This document shows, piece after piece, positions 10,276 through 22,224 of a DNA stretch of 64,000 bases (its first letter is position 1; the number at the start of each line of letters is the position of its first letter). A program made the position numbers and the translations under genes. The stretch comes from Ramazzottius varieornatus. Taxonomy: Eukaryota > Tardigrada > Eutardigrada > Parachela > Ramazzottiidae. The DNA is taken from NCBI GenBank assembly GCA_001949185.1, contig BDGG01000001.1:5014629-5078628 (forward strand), in the 5' to 3' direction. The notes under the pieces are model-generated. The model had not been told where the DNA came from, made no database searches, and saw nothing but the letters and a program-made list of their open reading frames with translations.

Positions 10276-13200
10276 ATGGAAGACCTGATGAAAGCCCGGC
10301 TATGCTACGGCAGGTGTTGGCACCTCCTTCTGCTCCTTCTACACTTAATAATTGACAGCCGAGCGGAATGTCCCTATTTTGCATCGTTGCGAGTCGAACG
10401 GAGTACTGGGAATCGCTGGCGTTTCCAGCAAAGTGATTTCACGTCAGACTCCATCAGCGACCGGTTCCCCAACATCTCCGACGACGAGATTATCCAGCTA
10501 GTCAACTCTGGTCGTGATCGGGCGGAGAACCTTTTCGGTGTGTCTTTGGGTGCACGATCTCTTTTACCGTTCAGCTCATCGGACGAGGTCTCCAAACGGA
10601 ATTTCAAACGGCCTCTCAACGTCACGGAATACCCTGTCATAGGCCGGAACGACTCTGCCTGGGGACTGGGAAAGTATGGATTCTTGCTGGAAAAGACTGT
10701 TCCAATCAGTCAACGCGCCGTGGTCCTTTTAGACATCACCAAAGGACTGACCGAATCAAGGTAAGCGTTTTTAAGGAGCGTTAGTTCGCTTTTGAGATTT
10801 GCATCGATAATTCGTCCTTAAATTTCCAGGCACCTGAATCGAGGAACGCGTCAGTTCCTGGACGATATTACCGGCTTGTCGGTTCCGCAGTTTCGTACCA
10901 TTTGTCCAGTTCCAAAAGAGTAAGTTGGCGAAAAAATAATCGATCTGTCAAATTCTTGCACCGCATCGTCGATATCAATTCTAATAAAATTAACCGCGCC
11001 TTTGACATGGTCGTAATGAACATTTCAATGGGATATTCTGACTATTTGTGCTACAGGAGACCTGCCGTCTCCTTGGACGACCCGTTCAACTCACCAAACC
11101 CTCCGGACTGTGTCCATAACAAATACCAAGGCATTAATGGGCACTGCAATAACGTTGCCTGGTTGAACCGTGGAAAAGACTCGACCATTTATCGAAGGCT
11201 GCTGGAGGCCAACTATGCAGATGGTGGAACTCGCACACTAGCCCACACTTTCGCTCTGTAGTGGTGTGTTTTGATTCTTGGTGAAACGGTGTTTGTTGCT
11301 TTAGGTGTAGCCGATGTTCGGGTCAGCGCTACCGGTCAGAAGCTGCCGAGCGCAAGGTCGGTCAGTTTGGAGGTGTTCGATAATCTGGAAGGTCCCGGAG
11401 TGGATCTCTCGGCACTCAATGCACACTTTGGACAATTTCTGGCTCATGATATGATCGTAAGCGCTGCTAGTGTTCTAGCCGCACTTCAATTCACTTGACT
11501 GTCTTGTGTTCTAAGAGTTCACCGTCGTCGAAGACCGCTGATGGCCAAATACCGAAATGCTGCGGTGACTCTGGAAAGGCCATCCATCCCGACTGTCTTC
11601 GTAAGCGCATTTTGTTTCTTGTTCTGTTTACCAGTTTGCTACTCTGTACAGGCAAGCAAGAAAGAAGACGATGATCTGTTTTCAGCTATTGAAATTCCAC
11701 CCAACGACCAAATTTCTAGACAGTAAGTTTCGCTTTCGGCGCACGCATGTCTGTCCGACTACACTACCTCAGCACCATCGACTGACGCTTTCGTACCGCG
11801 TTTCATCGGAAACTCCAGCTCACATTGACGACTGTTCTACAGACATGGACGAACCTGCATGGAATTCGTTCGAACACTGCCTGGTGTCCGTCCCGGCTGC
11901 ACACTCGGTCCCAGGGAACAAATTAATCAGAACACCCACTTCATCGACGCCAGTACAAGTAAGCAGGATTAGGATTTCGACCGCCTAGCGTATGTTCGGA
12001 CCGAATCTTTTGATAGTTTACGGCAGCAACGACCAGGAAGCTTCCGCTGTCAGATCCTTTGAAGGAGGTAAGTGGATAAGATTAATGTTCTTCCAGACGG
12101 TTGTCTGGTGTGAAGGAACTGTGTTGACTTTTCAGGTCAGCTAAAAAACATTCGTCCCTTTCCCCAATCGCCGCACTTCTCCATACTAACTGGCGACGCT
12201 TCAAGCTGCAGCGGTAACGGGCTGGTGTGTTTTAAGGGCGGAGACAAACGCACGAACGTTCAGGTAACTTTCAGAAAACCATTGAGTTTCAGACTAGCTT
12301 TGTACGTCAGTTTCTTCGTAGCCGGGTTTGACAATGATGCATACCATTTGGATGCGACAACACAACCGTCTAGCCTCCATCCTGTCTACCGTCAACAGCC
12401 ACTGGAACGACGAGACCCTTTTCCAGGAAGCCCGGCGCATCCTCATTGCTCAACTACAGCACATCGTCTACAGCGAGTTCCTGCCCAACTTCCTCGGGAA
12501 AGACATGATGAACTCCTTCGGCCTCACTCTTCTCCCTCGCGGTCTCTTCCACGGTTACAACATCTCCGCGAACCCCGCCGTCACTTCCGAGTTCGCCGTT
12601 GCGGGGTTCCGTCTTCACTCCACCATTCCACCGGTCCTCGCTCTACGCAACCCTGCGGACAACAGTCGAGTCGGAGTAAAGCCACTTCGGGAATCGTGGT
12701 TCCATCCATTCGATCTGTATAGTGCGTCCTACTTCTCCGAGTGTGCTGCTGGGATGATCGGAGCGGTGTACGACAAACAGGATCAGCACTACGCGGATGA
12801 TGTCAGAAACCATCTGTTCCAAAGGTTCCCCGAAGTCATCGGACTGGACATGCCGGCGATCGATATCCAAAGAGGAAGGGACCATGGACTGCAACCCTAT
12901 GTAAAGTACCGGGCGCTGTGCCAGCTGCGAGTTCCAAAGAGCTTTCGGGACTTGAAGAAAATGAATATCATGCCGGCGGAAGTTGTGGATCGCCTTGCTA
13001 CTGCTTATCGGTAAGTTTAAGGTTCACGCAAGAGACGAAAGATAGAAAATATGGACAGTAACTTTATGCATAGTATACGGTGTCACAACGCCAGTTTGAC
13101 CTAATGTAGCGATGCACCTGTTTCTGAAAACTCCCACCATTGAACTTCCGGACCATACGAAATTTTGCTGCGTTCTATCGCATGCGTCGTTTTAGGTCCG

Positions 13201-13752
13201 TCGAAGATGTCGACTTGTATGTTGGTGGAACTGTGGAGAACCATGTAGCCGGAGGACGGGTAGGACCGACTTTCGGGTGTATCATCGGAGAACAATTCTA
13301 CCGTTCGCGAACTGGCGACCGCTTTTGGTACGAGAATGATTTACCTCTGATATCGGCGCTGCTGCAAGGTAATAATAACTCATTGCGGAAACTCCCGTAG
13401 CTTTTTGTAATCGTTTTGGGAGTCTCTGGAACTAAACTCCGATCAATAACGAGTCTTTCGTAGCTCAAGTCGACGAGATACGGAAAAGTTCCTTCGCCCA
13501 AGTCATGTGCAGCAATGTCGACGGACTGCAGAATATCCAGCCGAAGATACTTCTTGTTGCCGACAGGTAAAACTCAATAAGGGTGAATCCCTCGGCTTCT
13601 GTATGCCAGGAATCTGAACCTTTCCAGCAAGGGATAAAAAACTCGAGCGTCGTGAACGGCACTAACCCTGATTTTATTTCAGCGGAGACAACCAGCAGGT
13701 TCCCTGTAGCTCACTACCGGACATCGATTTCTCCATCTGGCGCGATGCCTGA
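10276..13752 (+). CDS. Secreted animal heme peroxidase (peroxinectin-like)
   Basis: Heme enzyme using H2O2, in arthropods linked to cuticle, eggshell and immune roles. Thirteen exons were joined; the clearest are 10276-10760, 10830-10919, 11057-11223, 11305-11456, 11843-11958, 12017-12067, 12136-12263, 12322-13010, 13196-13368, 13464-13566 and 13683-13752. The start gives a signal peptide ([14 protein letters not shown]). Landmarks in order: [23 protein letters not shown] with the distal His and calcium-binding Asp, [35 protein letters not shown] with the proximal His, [17 protein letters not shown] and WYEN. Oddity: the proximal motif is normally FRxGHS/T, here one residue shorter. The join from exon 5 (11516-11600) to exon 6 (to 11722) works only with a very short intron ending near 11634, so that junction is uncertain. 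The nearest subfamily cannot be fixed by eye. Confidence 0.93.
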
Positions 13753-14126
13753 AAAGCTACATGTGCTCATTAGCAAGAACCATCACTGCCTGTTTGTTTC
13801 CTGCTATTGCTCTAGTTCAGTCGAAGTGGATTTCTTGGAAATAGACTGGGAGAGGTCTTTGTGCGAAAGCTTCGGTTTTGTGTCTATACACTCGTTATGG
13901 AAATCTCTACGGCCAGTCTGTTTCCCAGAAGGCAAAAGCATAATGCCAAGTTTTGACTACGGTAGATACGGTAGAGAAGCAGGACGCAAATTCAGGCGGA
14001 ACCCGAACAGATTCACTCTATATATGGTTTGACCTTCGACAACCATGGGGCTCACTGTAAAAATTCGTACTGTAGAAAAACCGGAGTTGCTCTTTGATCG
14101 ACGAAATGGTGATGAGCCTGTGTATT
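13753..14126. other. 3' flank of the peroxidase; truncated repeat copy
   Basis: Presumed 3' untranslated sequence. At 14054-14070 it contains actgtaaaaattcgt, the end of the inverted-repeat family that has two full copies at 14456-14597 and 14884-15029. Confidence 0.5.
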
Positions 14127-14814
14127 GAAGGCTCGGCGAAGCTAAAATAAGCCGTTTTAGCCGTTCTTAGCCGTGGCTAAAAATATTTTCGCCGCGGCTA
14201 AAGCAGCTAAAATCAGTGTTATTTTACTATGCAATTAAAATCATTAAAAGTCACGTGCTAATGTTAAGTCTACGTGATCAGCTGACTGTAAGTAAAATCA
14301 ATTATCGCTGACGAACTTCAATTATTAAAATTAAAATTCGATTTTTTCTGTTATGGATCAATCAATCAAGCAAACACCAACCCGCACAACTAAAACGATT
14401 TTAATTATAAAAATCGATTTCCTATTATAATGATTAAAAAAACACTGGCCAAAATACTGTAAATATTCGCTGCGTCCACGCAGTACGTACACCTAGTGAC
14501 GATGCACTCCCGTAGGGGCGCAGTCTGTGAAACCGGTCCGGGGCTGTACTTCACTTGTACGACGTCGTACTGTGCGGACGCAGCGAATATTCACAGTTTG
14601 TTTTAGCCACGGCTAGAATTTATTGTGCGTTCGATTTATTGATGCCAAAACTATTTTATCCGACTCAACGTCAATAAATCAATCGAACGCACAATGCGTT
14701 TTAGCCGTGGCTAAAAGTATTTCAGCTGCTTTAGCCGCGGCTAAAAGTATTTCAGCTGCTTTAGCCGCGGCTAGGAACGGCTAAAGCGGCTCATTCTAGC
14801 TTTGCCGAGCCTTC
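14127..14814. mobile_element. Foldback/TIR element with about 85-bp ends
   Basis: The left end gaaggctcggcgaagcta matches the reverse complement of the right end gaaggctcggcaaagcta, and the similarity runs on inward for about 85 bp through repeated words such as ttagccgcggctaa. It has been invaded by at least one other inverted-repeat element (14456-14597), and a 76-bp inverted pair (attgtgcgttcgatttattg and complement, 14619-14694) sits inside as well. No coding sequence. A target duplication is not clear, though agcctgtgtat and agcctgtgcat flank the two sides. Confidence 0.6.
14456..14597. mobile_element. Short MITE-like element, copy 1
   Basis: About 142 bp with inverted ends actgtaaatattcgctgcgt and complement, followed inward by cgcagtacgt-type sequence and a cgtaggggcg centre. 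It is nested inside the 14127-14814 element and clearly related to the copy at 14884-15029. Confidence 0.65.
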
Positions 14815-14883
14815 TATAAGCCTGTGCATGCCGTTGCAGGTAATGGTGATGTGCCACTTGTCCTTGCTTACTCAAACTCACGC

Positions 14884-15029
14884 ACTGTAAAAATTCGTTG
14901 CGTCCGCGCAGTACGTAGAAGTGCGTGACGATGCAACCCCGCAGGGGTTAAGCAGGCAGTAAAGCCGGACCGTGGCTGTACTTCACGTGTACGGCGAAGT
15001 GTTACGCGGACGCAGCGAATTTTTACAGT
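14884..15029. mobile_element. Short MITE-like element, copy 2
   Basis: About 146 bp, ends actgtaaaaattcgttgcgt and complement; the interior follows copy 1 (cgcagtacgta, gtgacgatgca, ggctgtacttcac). Two full copies and one end fragment within 1 kb show a family that was mobile in this genome. Confidence 0.65.
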
Positions 15030-15263
15030 ACTTTATATGGTACAGTAACGTTACAGATATCTCTCACATCTGCCTGAAGGGACAAGCCCCCTCAAAATTC
15101 TCATCCTCCCACGTTCTCTTAGAAAGGGTGGTTTCTCTGGTGATGTCACAACCGGTGTTTCAAAGTCGTGAGCCTGGTCCTAAGGTCGGCGGAATCATGT
15201 CTGTCATACTTTGGCTTCTCACAGAATCTGAATATCTCCCGGACTGATAAATCGCAGAGGACC

Positions 15264-15859
15264 ATGAAGCACACCGCCTACGACTGCGGCTGCAGTTTAG
15301 CGCCGGAAAAGCTTTACGAAAATAAATTTTACCGTTTAGCGGATCGTGATAGAAAGTCCAAATGGATGTACGTCAAGCCGCCCTACTGGAATCCTCCAAC
15401 CATCTACCAACGGTCGTATATGCCCGTCAAGACGGAAGCCGAACGAGCTGGACCTCCACGCAACACTTGGAGAAGACCGACAGAAATGCTGGACGGAATC
15501 TCAACATATACTCACGACTATTCACTCCGGGTGAGCTATCAGTGTAACTAGTCCAAGTCACAGGAAGTCATGCACGTACTTTTTTACAGAGATTCATAAG
15601 GCCGAAATGGATTCGAAAGCAGCATCCGATTGATGAAACGCCTCCACCGCGCAACTCCGAGTACCACGACCGGTACAGGTTGTACACGAAGAAGGAGTTT
15701 GACAAAGTAACCCATCGGCCGGATGTACCAATTAAAATCAACTCGAAGAGACCTGCAGGATTCGTCCGAACGGTGGTCAAGCCACCATCTTTCTCGTCTA
15801 CCAGCTACAGCGTGGCATTCCGACCACCGCCACCACCGCCACCAAAACCGTTGTTCTAG
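15264..15859 (+). CDS. Small basic Tyr/Pro-rich protein, possibly an axonemal microtubule-associated protein
   Basis: Two exons, 15264-15530 and 15590-15859, join in phase 0 across a 59-base intron and give 178 residues ending in a proline run (FRPPPPPPPKPLF). The protein has no signal peptide or membrane segment and is rich in Tyr, Arg and Pro with short repeated patterns such as PPRNTWRRPTEML, STYTHDYSLR and PPPRNSEYHDRYRLYTKKEF. This composition and the CDCGCSL-like N-terminus recall SAXO-type and other microtubule inner proteins of cilia and sperm tails, but no family is recognised with certainty. The frame stays open upstream of the chosen ATG, so an earlier start or an upstream exon is possible. 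An aataaa-type signal follows near 16000. Confidence 0.5.
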
Positions 15860-16141
15860 CTTTTGCCATCAATCCCATCAATAATGGTCTTCCGTTCAAG
15901 CCGCCTGGATATACTGAGTTTTTTCTAAAATCTGTATTCCGCTTTACCTCAAATTTTTGCTGTGAAAGCACAGATGAGACAATATCATAGAAAACGAAAT
16001 AAAAATCAAAGTGGAGTTCAAAAAGTTCTGCAAAGACTGAAATAGACAGAACGGAAGGCGGGAACGAAGCCTGAGAAGAGATCTTCTCCTAGCTTACAGT
16101 AAGTAGCTTTTTCGGGAGAGAAGGAAAGAGGGGACTTAAAT

Positions 16142-19100
16142 CTAGTCGTCAAATACATTTTCAGAAACAAAATGGCTATGCGAGGCCACATCACGATTTT
16201 TGACGTCAATCTTACTTTCGTGTTTCTTGTCGGGCTTCTTGTTGCTGTCGTCACTGTTCTTCTTACCGTCCTCATCGTCGTCTTCGGGGTTGAAGCTGAT
16301 GTCTGGAAGAGCTTTGGGGAAGAGTTCGGCTTTATTTTTCTGCTCCTCGCGGGCTTCCGCCAGACCGGGGGCGCCCTCTTTCCAGATACTGTGGACGCGT
16401 TTACGGCTACAGTTGCACAGAGTGGTAACGCTTCCTTTACATGAGCCATCGCGTAGATCGAACTCTAGGTACTAACCTTTCTGCTGGTTTGGGTGGTTGA
16501 GATGGTCGCTCAATGTCACCAGGAAGCATTGTGGTCGTTGACAGACTTCGTGGATCTACCCTCCTTCCCACCGTGATGTTGCGGACAGCCCGGAATTCCT
16601 CGCAGTTATTGAGATGCTCATTTTCCAAACGGAAAAAGTTCCACACAAAGCGTCTGACCAAACATCAAAAAAATTAATGTTTTCAGACCATTCAAAAGGG
16701 CCAATGTCCGAGACAGGGTTGTGTGGCGACATCGGACTGTAACAAGTGCCGGCGCGGCATCATACAGCGAAATAAGGCAGAAAAGCCCTGTTAGTCATTT
16801 GCACGTTCCACATCGGACTTGACAGCATCTTTCATTTAACGTCTAGTTCGACGCGGAACAGCTCGAAAATTTCTTTTTTTTACGTCATAGTACTGTGGGT
16901 AAAAAACCTGTATGGGGTGTTGTACCTGAAAAGTTCGCAGACAGCGACGACCGTTTTCGAAATCTCATCACTCAGGATATGCATCTGTTCTGGAGAGATC
17001 AGTGTTGTCCGCAGAAACCGTAGTACGACATTCTGCGCAATGGCGAAGTAGTAGTACCACACCGACGAGTACGTTAGCGAACCCTTCCGCAAGCGGATGT
17101 CCCTACAGTGTTTGTCAATAAAGCCCCAGTCCATACGGAGGTCCCACCACAGGGAGTACAGAGCGTTGATGATCATGCACGTTATCCACAAGGCGAACGG
17201 AGCCGGCTTTTTATTAAAGACCGAAAACCCCACCACAAAGAAGGTGGTGCTGTATTTTCCGGCGTTGACCAAATGCGGATATGGTAGACCGGAATCGCGA
17301 TAACGTCGCAAGCACTGAGCGAACCGAAACCACGCTGGCAGAATACTGAGGATAGGACGGGTAAAGTTGTCGTTGGTCGCGCACATTCCCCAGTTTGCTT
17401 AAAAAAAGCAACGATGCTATTCGGAGAGTGATATGTAATTTTACTTTGAGACCTGGAAAGAATGGACGGAGGTTCATTACCTACTTTGCAGGCCGCCAGT
17501 AACCCAGGGGACCTCAAAGGAGTAGTAGCAAATGACGTAACCCAGGTCTAGAAGGGCGGTACTCAGGCTCATCAGCTGGTCGGCAAGCCAAAAGTCCGGA
17601 AAGCCAACGGGATAGAACGGCGCGCAAATGATTCGACCCTAAAACGACCATAATACCTACCACCTCACCTTCGCGCCGAACAACCTATACCGACATGTGC
17701 ATAATTGAGTTACTTGAGGACAAGGTGGGGGACGTACCAAGGTTTTTAGGACCCACTTTCGAGCGGGGTAGAAAAGGACCGGAAACGGATTGATGAAGAA
17801 GAGTAGCATAGTACAGCACATGGTGATCGGCACCCAGTAAGACGCCACGCTCTTATTTTCCACCGCGAGATCGGATACTTGGAAGTACAGTAACAAGCTG
17901 ATGGCCCAAATGACTCCCATACACGCCGCCAACTGTAACTCAAAATCTTCGATGAACCAGGAATAAACCAGGAAGTCGTATACGCACCTGCATCATCTCG
18001 TGTTGTGAGAGATGGTTTCGCGGATCGATTTCGAAGATCAAGACATGGTTGACTCCCGCCGCCCTCCACCCATTAACGTTGAGCGCCACCAGAAAGACCA
18101 TGCAGATGACCAAGAACGGCCCTCGGTACAACCGAACAGGCACATTCCAGTCCATGTGGTTGATGTAGCAGACATCGTTGGTACCAGAGGGCAAGCTGTC
18201 CTTCCAGAAATGGCAAGGCGCCATGATCGTCGGGTCGAAGGAGGTGGTGTTGGCGAATTTGATGTTATAGCCGGGTGTCACGTTAGTCCCGGCTGGAGCA
18301 AGGTAGACTTCGAGCGGGGGGCCAGCCAGTGCAGCGCGATTGATGACGAAACAGATGAGAACGACGAAACAGCCCAAGAAAAACCCGAGCAAGAAGAAGG
18401 TCGAATGGGTGGCTTGTTCGTTGAGGGGTGGTACGCGGAGACGCTGCATGGCTTTCCCGCGATCTCCACCCTCCAGTTCGTATGTGACCATATTCTATGC
18501 CAACGAATAACCGTAGAAAGAAGCCATAGATTCCAGACATCAAAAGTCAAGGTTTGCAGCACCACTTCAGAAATATTCAGTAGACAGTCACAAGACTGAG
18601 AAATTGAAAAGATTTATGTTGAACATTGTCTTGTCTTCTGATCATGTTGTTCGTTGAATTACCGAATACGCACCTCGGTTTCCGATATGAGGACGTCGAT
18701 TTCGGTATTGGTGTAAAAAGGAGCAGTTTCGATCTTTTCTATCCGCCATTTGTTCCCTCGCTTTGTACCTAGGAGCTGAAATTAAGAGCGTCGTGTCAAG
18801 CTGTACTGGCCAGTCTTCTACAATATATTCTTCGGACATGTAAGAAGAAGAATTCTTCTCTATGTCACAGACTCAGGATACAGGTCCAAATAAATGGCGT
18901 ACCTGCCTTGTCATGTTTCTTTAGGATTTTTCGGAATCCGGTAAAGTTCAAGTTCCGAAAGTTTTGCAAGAAGATGAGACTGAGGTAGAATTCCGAGAAT
19001 GCTAGCTTGAGATCATGGAGACGATGATATCGACGTTTCTTCTTGCGAGCTTCCTTGTCGACCATATCAGCGAACCAGGGAATCTTGCTGACATAGTGGT

Positions 19101-19659
19101 CCTTGGGGGCGGAAGCGTCCTTATGAGCCAGGTAAGCTTTTAGTTCCCCTTTCAAACCCGCAAACTTTCGCTGTGCCTCTGCTAACTTCTCTGTTAAACG
19201 ACAACATCGAATATCCAGAAAAAGTAATACTAGAGACCGCAAAAGAAAGGGCACGATTCGTACCAATGAAGAACGTGTTGACGCGTTGCAGTTCGCCTTC
19301 GCAGTAATGGAAAAAGCTTTCGTCAAAGTTCGCAAAATACTTGGCCAGAGCTTCTGCGCCATCTGGTTGCCGATCCTGCCGCAAGGTCCCTGCAGAAGAG
19401 AGGGTGTCCGGAAAGCAGTTTCCCATTGGCGCACTTCGTGCGAATCTACTCTGTTCTTACCAATGTCTTTCGGAGCGTGACTGATGACCTTGGTCAACAT
19501 CTCCTTCATATCCTAGAGGTCGCGGTGTTATTAAACCGGAATACAAAATATTTGTTGGGCAGTAAATCTAATCAGAAAGACAGGGCTTACGTCGTAATTG
19601 ATGTATTGTGTTCTCCATTCTGGTGTTACGTGCGATATCAAATGTTCACCAAACTTCAT
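16142..19659 (-). CDS. XPR1: XPR1-type phosphate exporter (SPX and EXS domains)
   Basis: Multipass membrane protein that exports inorganic phosphate and senses inositol pyrophosphates through its SPX domain. Exon 1 (19591-19659) starts [19 protein letters not shown], the classic SPX start. Later exons supply [29 protein letters not shown], then [13 protein letters not shown] before the first membrane segment, [52 protein letters not shown] and [20 protein letters not shown]. All the EXS hallmarks are present. After the first membrane segment there is an extra loop of about 55 residues with two Cys and NVT/NTT sequons that vertebrate XPR1 lacks. The C-tail is acidic and Lys-rich and ends at 16142; the last intron is inferred (donor inside 16537-16620) because reading straight on stops near 16450. 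Confidence in family is very high. Confidence 0.93.
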
Positions 19660-22224
19660 TGTGACAAGAACCCGTCATCATGTGCAGCAGGTCATGTAAA
19701 GGAAGAATATCAATTATAATTCGTGACCATCAGCGTTCAGTTGCGTCGAAACTCCAGCTCCACCGGCGCACACAAACTCAGCAAGACAGAGGGCTCCGCC
19801 AAGGTCCAGTCCAGTTACTGACCACGCAGTCTTCTATAGGCAATTTCCGGGCACCTCAATACTGGACTCAAAAATGAGTGATCATCGTATGATATCCTTT
19901 CGGTCAAGGAGAGAAAACGCTTTGGGTTCAAGCTACTGTACTTCTTCAACCGACAGCTGTAGATAACGTCACACTATGTGCTCCAGATGCCAGCGAGCAT
20001 TGTTACTACGAGACGGCGGATATCGAAATGAAGCAGTTCCTGTTCGCGAACGAGGTGTATTCTTTCCCTCGTCTTCGATCTTCTTATACCGAGCTTCCAC
20101 TATCTAGTGCCAGATCCTGTTCGTAAATGGCAAACTGGTTATGGACAATGGCGAAAGCGGGAGGATCGTTGAATCGTTCGACGATCGCCCACCAGATGAC
20201 GCTACATACAGCTAATTTGGCTTCAGTTTTGTTCCGCGCGACTGTAGACCAGATTAAGGCGAGCAGTGCCCTGTCTAACGTTAGTCATCCGTTTGGGCGC
20301 GAAATGAGGCTCATACATATTTGATGAGAGGCTTTTAGCGCCGAGAAATGAACACGGTTTCGAGTGTTGTTGAACGTACAATTATCGTGAGTAAAAGAGG
20401 GGCGCAGCTCGCGTTGCATTTGTAGTTTATCAAGTCTGGGCGAGGCGCGCTCCTTTTATCGATCGCAATGCCGGCATATTCGGCGCGTCTATCCGGAGAC
20501 TGATAGCCAAGTTCCATAATGCATGTCGCCGATACGCCATATGCGCGCGGACCTTGACGCACTCAACTCAGCAATGCATGTTCCTACGCTCTGTGGACAT
20601 TATGCGTTACATCCAGCATCACATTTTATGACAAATTACGCCCTTTGCTCCATCATAAATCAGCTGCACTGATTCTCTCACACAATACCGCCATACAGAA
20701 TATTTTCGGTATAGAAGAGACGATAAGCGACAGCTGCTGGTAATGTCTGTACTGGGTGTATACCTTGAGAAAACTCGACTGTTCAAGCACATACAGCGTA
20801 CCGTACTAGACAAAACATGACGGCCAAAAACACGAAAGCGTAGATAGACAAAACATGGCTCTTCCACCTTCCATCTCAAACTGTGCTTACATGCCAAGGC
20901 CGAAACCGGTTTGCATTCCTCCCCGAAGCATACTTTACCGACTTGAACTTCCGAAGACAATTGACGCAGTCTCGGTGGAGGCCATCTTTGTACAACTATC
21001 TCACGTCCGCAAAGCACAAGGTCAATGTAGCGACGAGTACACAGCTGTTTTCACTAGCCAACCATCGCAAGCCGCCATTTTTGTTTGTCGGTGGTACTTT
21101 GCTGTAACCTACCACAACCAGACGGAACTTTCCACGGCGCGCTTCATAGTGGGCCGGCATTACCAGCTGTAGCCATGAGTCGCTTGAAAGACTTTTCGCA
21201 GCTCTAACCAAGACCGACTAGATGAATCTAGTTGGTCTTGCTCTAACAAGTCGTCTAGTCTAAAGCTGCTTACGTCTGTACCGTTCTGGGCACGTCTGGT
21301 TTCTGTCGATCGTACGAGAGACACTATCAGCCAAAGTAGTTAGCGAGTCTGGCCTCCATCCACCGGACTCTAGCACCGACATCTCTCTCTCTCTCTATCT
21401 CTACAGTCTACACTACCGCTCGCAAATCTAGGCTATTCAGCTGTTTCCTTCCTGCTCACCGACCTAAGCTACATCTCTCGGCTCCGACGGACAGATTTGA
21501 ACTGGCTGTGGTAGTAGCCCAGCACAGCAGACAAACGGCAACTGTCTAGCCTCCTCGACGATCATCATCGGCAGGCACAAATTTACACACGTTAGTTAGA
21601 GTGTCTCATACGCGAAATCGACATAGACAATCTGCCGCGCGATGTCGTGTGCAACTACGTACTAACAGATTTATAACTTGTACTTACACTGCACATAAGG
21701 TCGAGACTTCGACATACGGAGCGCGCTAGACGATGTCTACACATGACATAGCCTATAAGCAAGTTTTCTTCGATCCTGTACTTATTTTCTATGGAAGTCC
21801 ATGTTGAGGATCGAGTTATAAGCAGCTGACTGACAGACTCACTGACTGACTAACCATTCTAGCTCAATCGGCGCGCTAAACCTAAGTATATATACGCTCT
21901 ACTAGCACCGACTGCGCTGGTCATTCTTAAATTCCTACAGCTGATGAAATCTATATTTCTATATGTGCGTCTGACACACTATAGTGTGAGCCCCAAATCT
22001 CGAGCAGACTTTGGACTGTACCTATCGACTTTCACGTAGAGGTGAAAAGTTGCGTCAATACTACACCCACCGATACGTTTCTCGGAAGGAAGAAGGTGTT
22101 CTACACCAACTACACGAATACACACCGTGAGTAACTTGAACAAGGAAGTAACTCTTCTGTGTACTGATCTATATGATCTTCTACTGTCTTCCCACAGGAC
22201 GCAATCACGGCGAAAAAGTTGTTA
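19660..22224. other. Shared upstream region of the XPR1-like and TFAP4 genes
   Basis: No protein-coding gene recognised in 2.5 kb between two divergent starts. It holds a pyrimidine run (ctctctctctct near 21380), many TGAC-type tandem bits near 21825-21850, a hairpin at 21209-21240, a tatatata-like stretch near 21885 and several CAGCTG words. The last part is presumably promoter and 5' untranslated sequence of TFAP4. Confidence 0.5.
21209..21240. repeat. Perfect-stem hairpin upstream of TFAP4
   Basis: Arms caagaccgactaga and tctagttggtcttg pair at 13 of 14 positions around a 4-base loop. Function unknown; it may be a relic of a foldback element or a structured 5' untranslated segment. Confidence 0.6.

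Noticed and set aside
13583..14032. 149-residue open frame overlapping the peroxidase 3' end
   Set aside because: It overlaps the last peroxidase exon in another frame and has no recognisable motif; 3' untranslated sequence is likelier.
16172..16444. Hydrophobic 90-residue plus-strand frame
   Set aside because: It is the complement of the acidic, Lys-rich XPR1 C-tail; such tails give hydrophobic antisense frames.
18012..18599. 195-residue plus-strand open frame
   Set aside because: Antisense shadow of the XPR1 membrane exon, which matches the family residue by residue.
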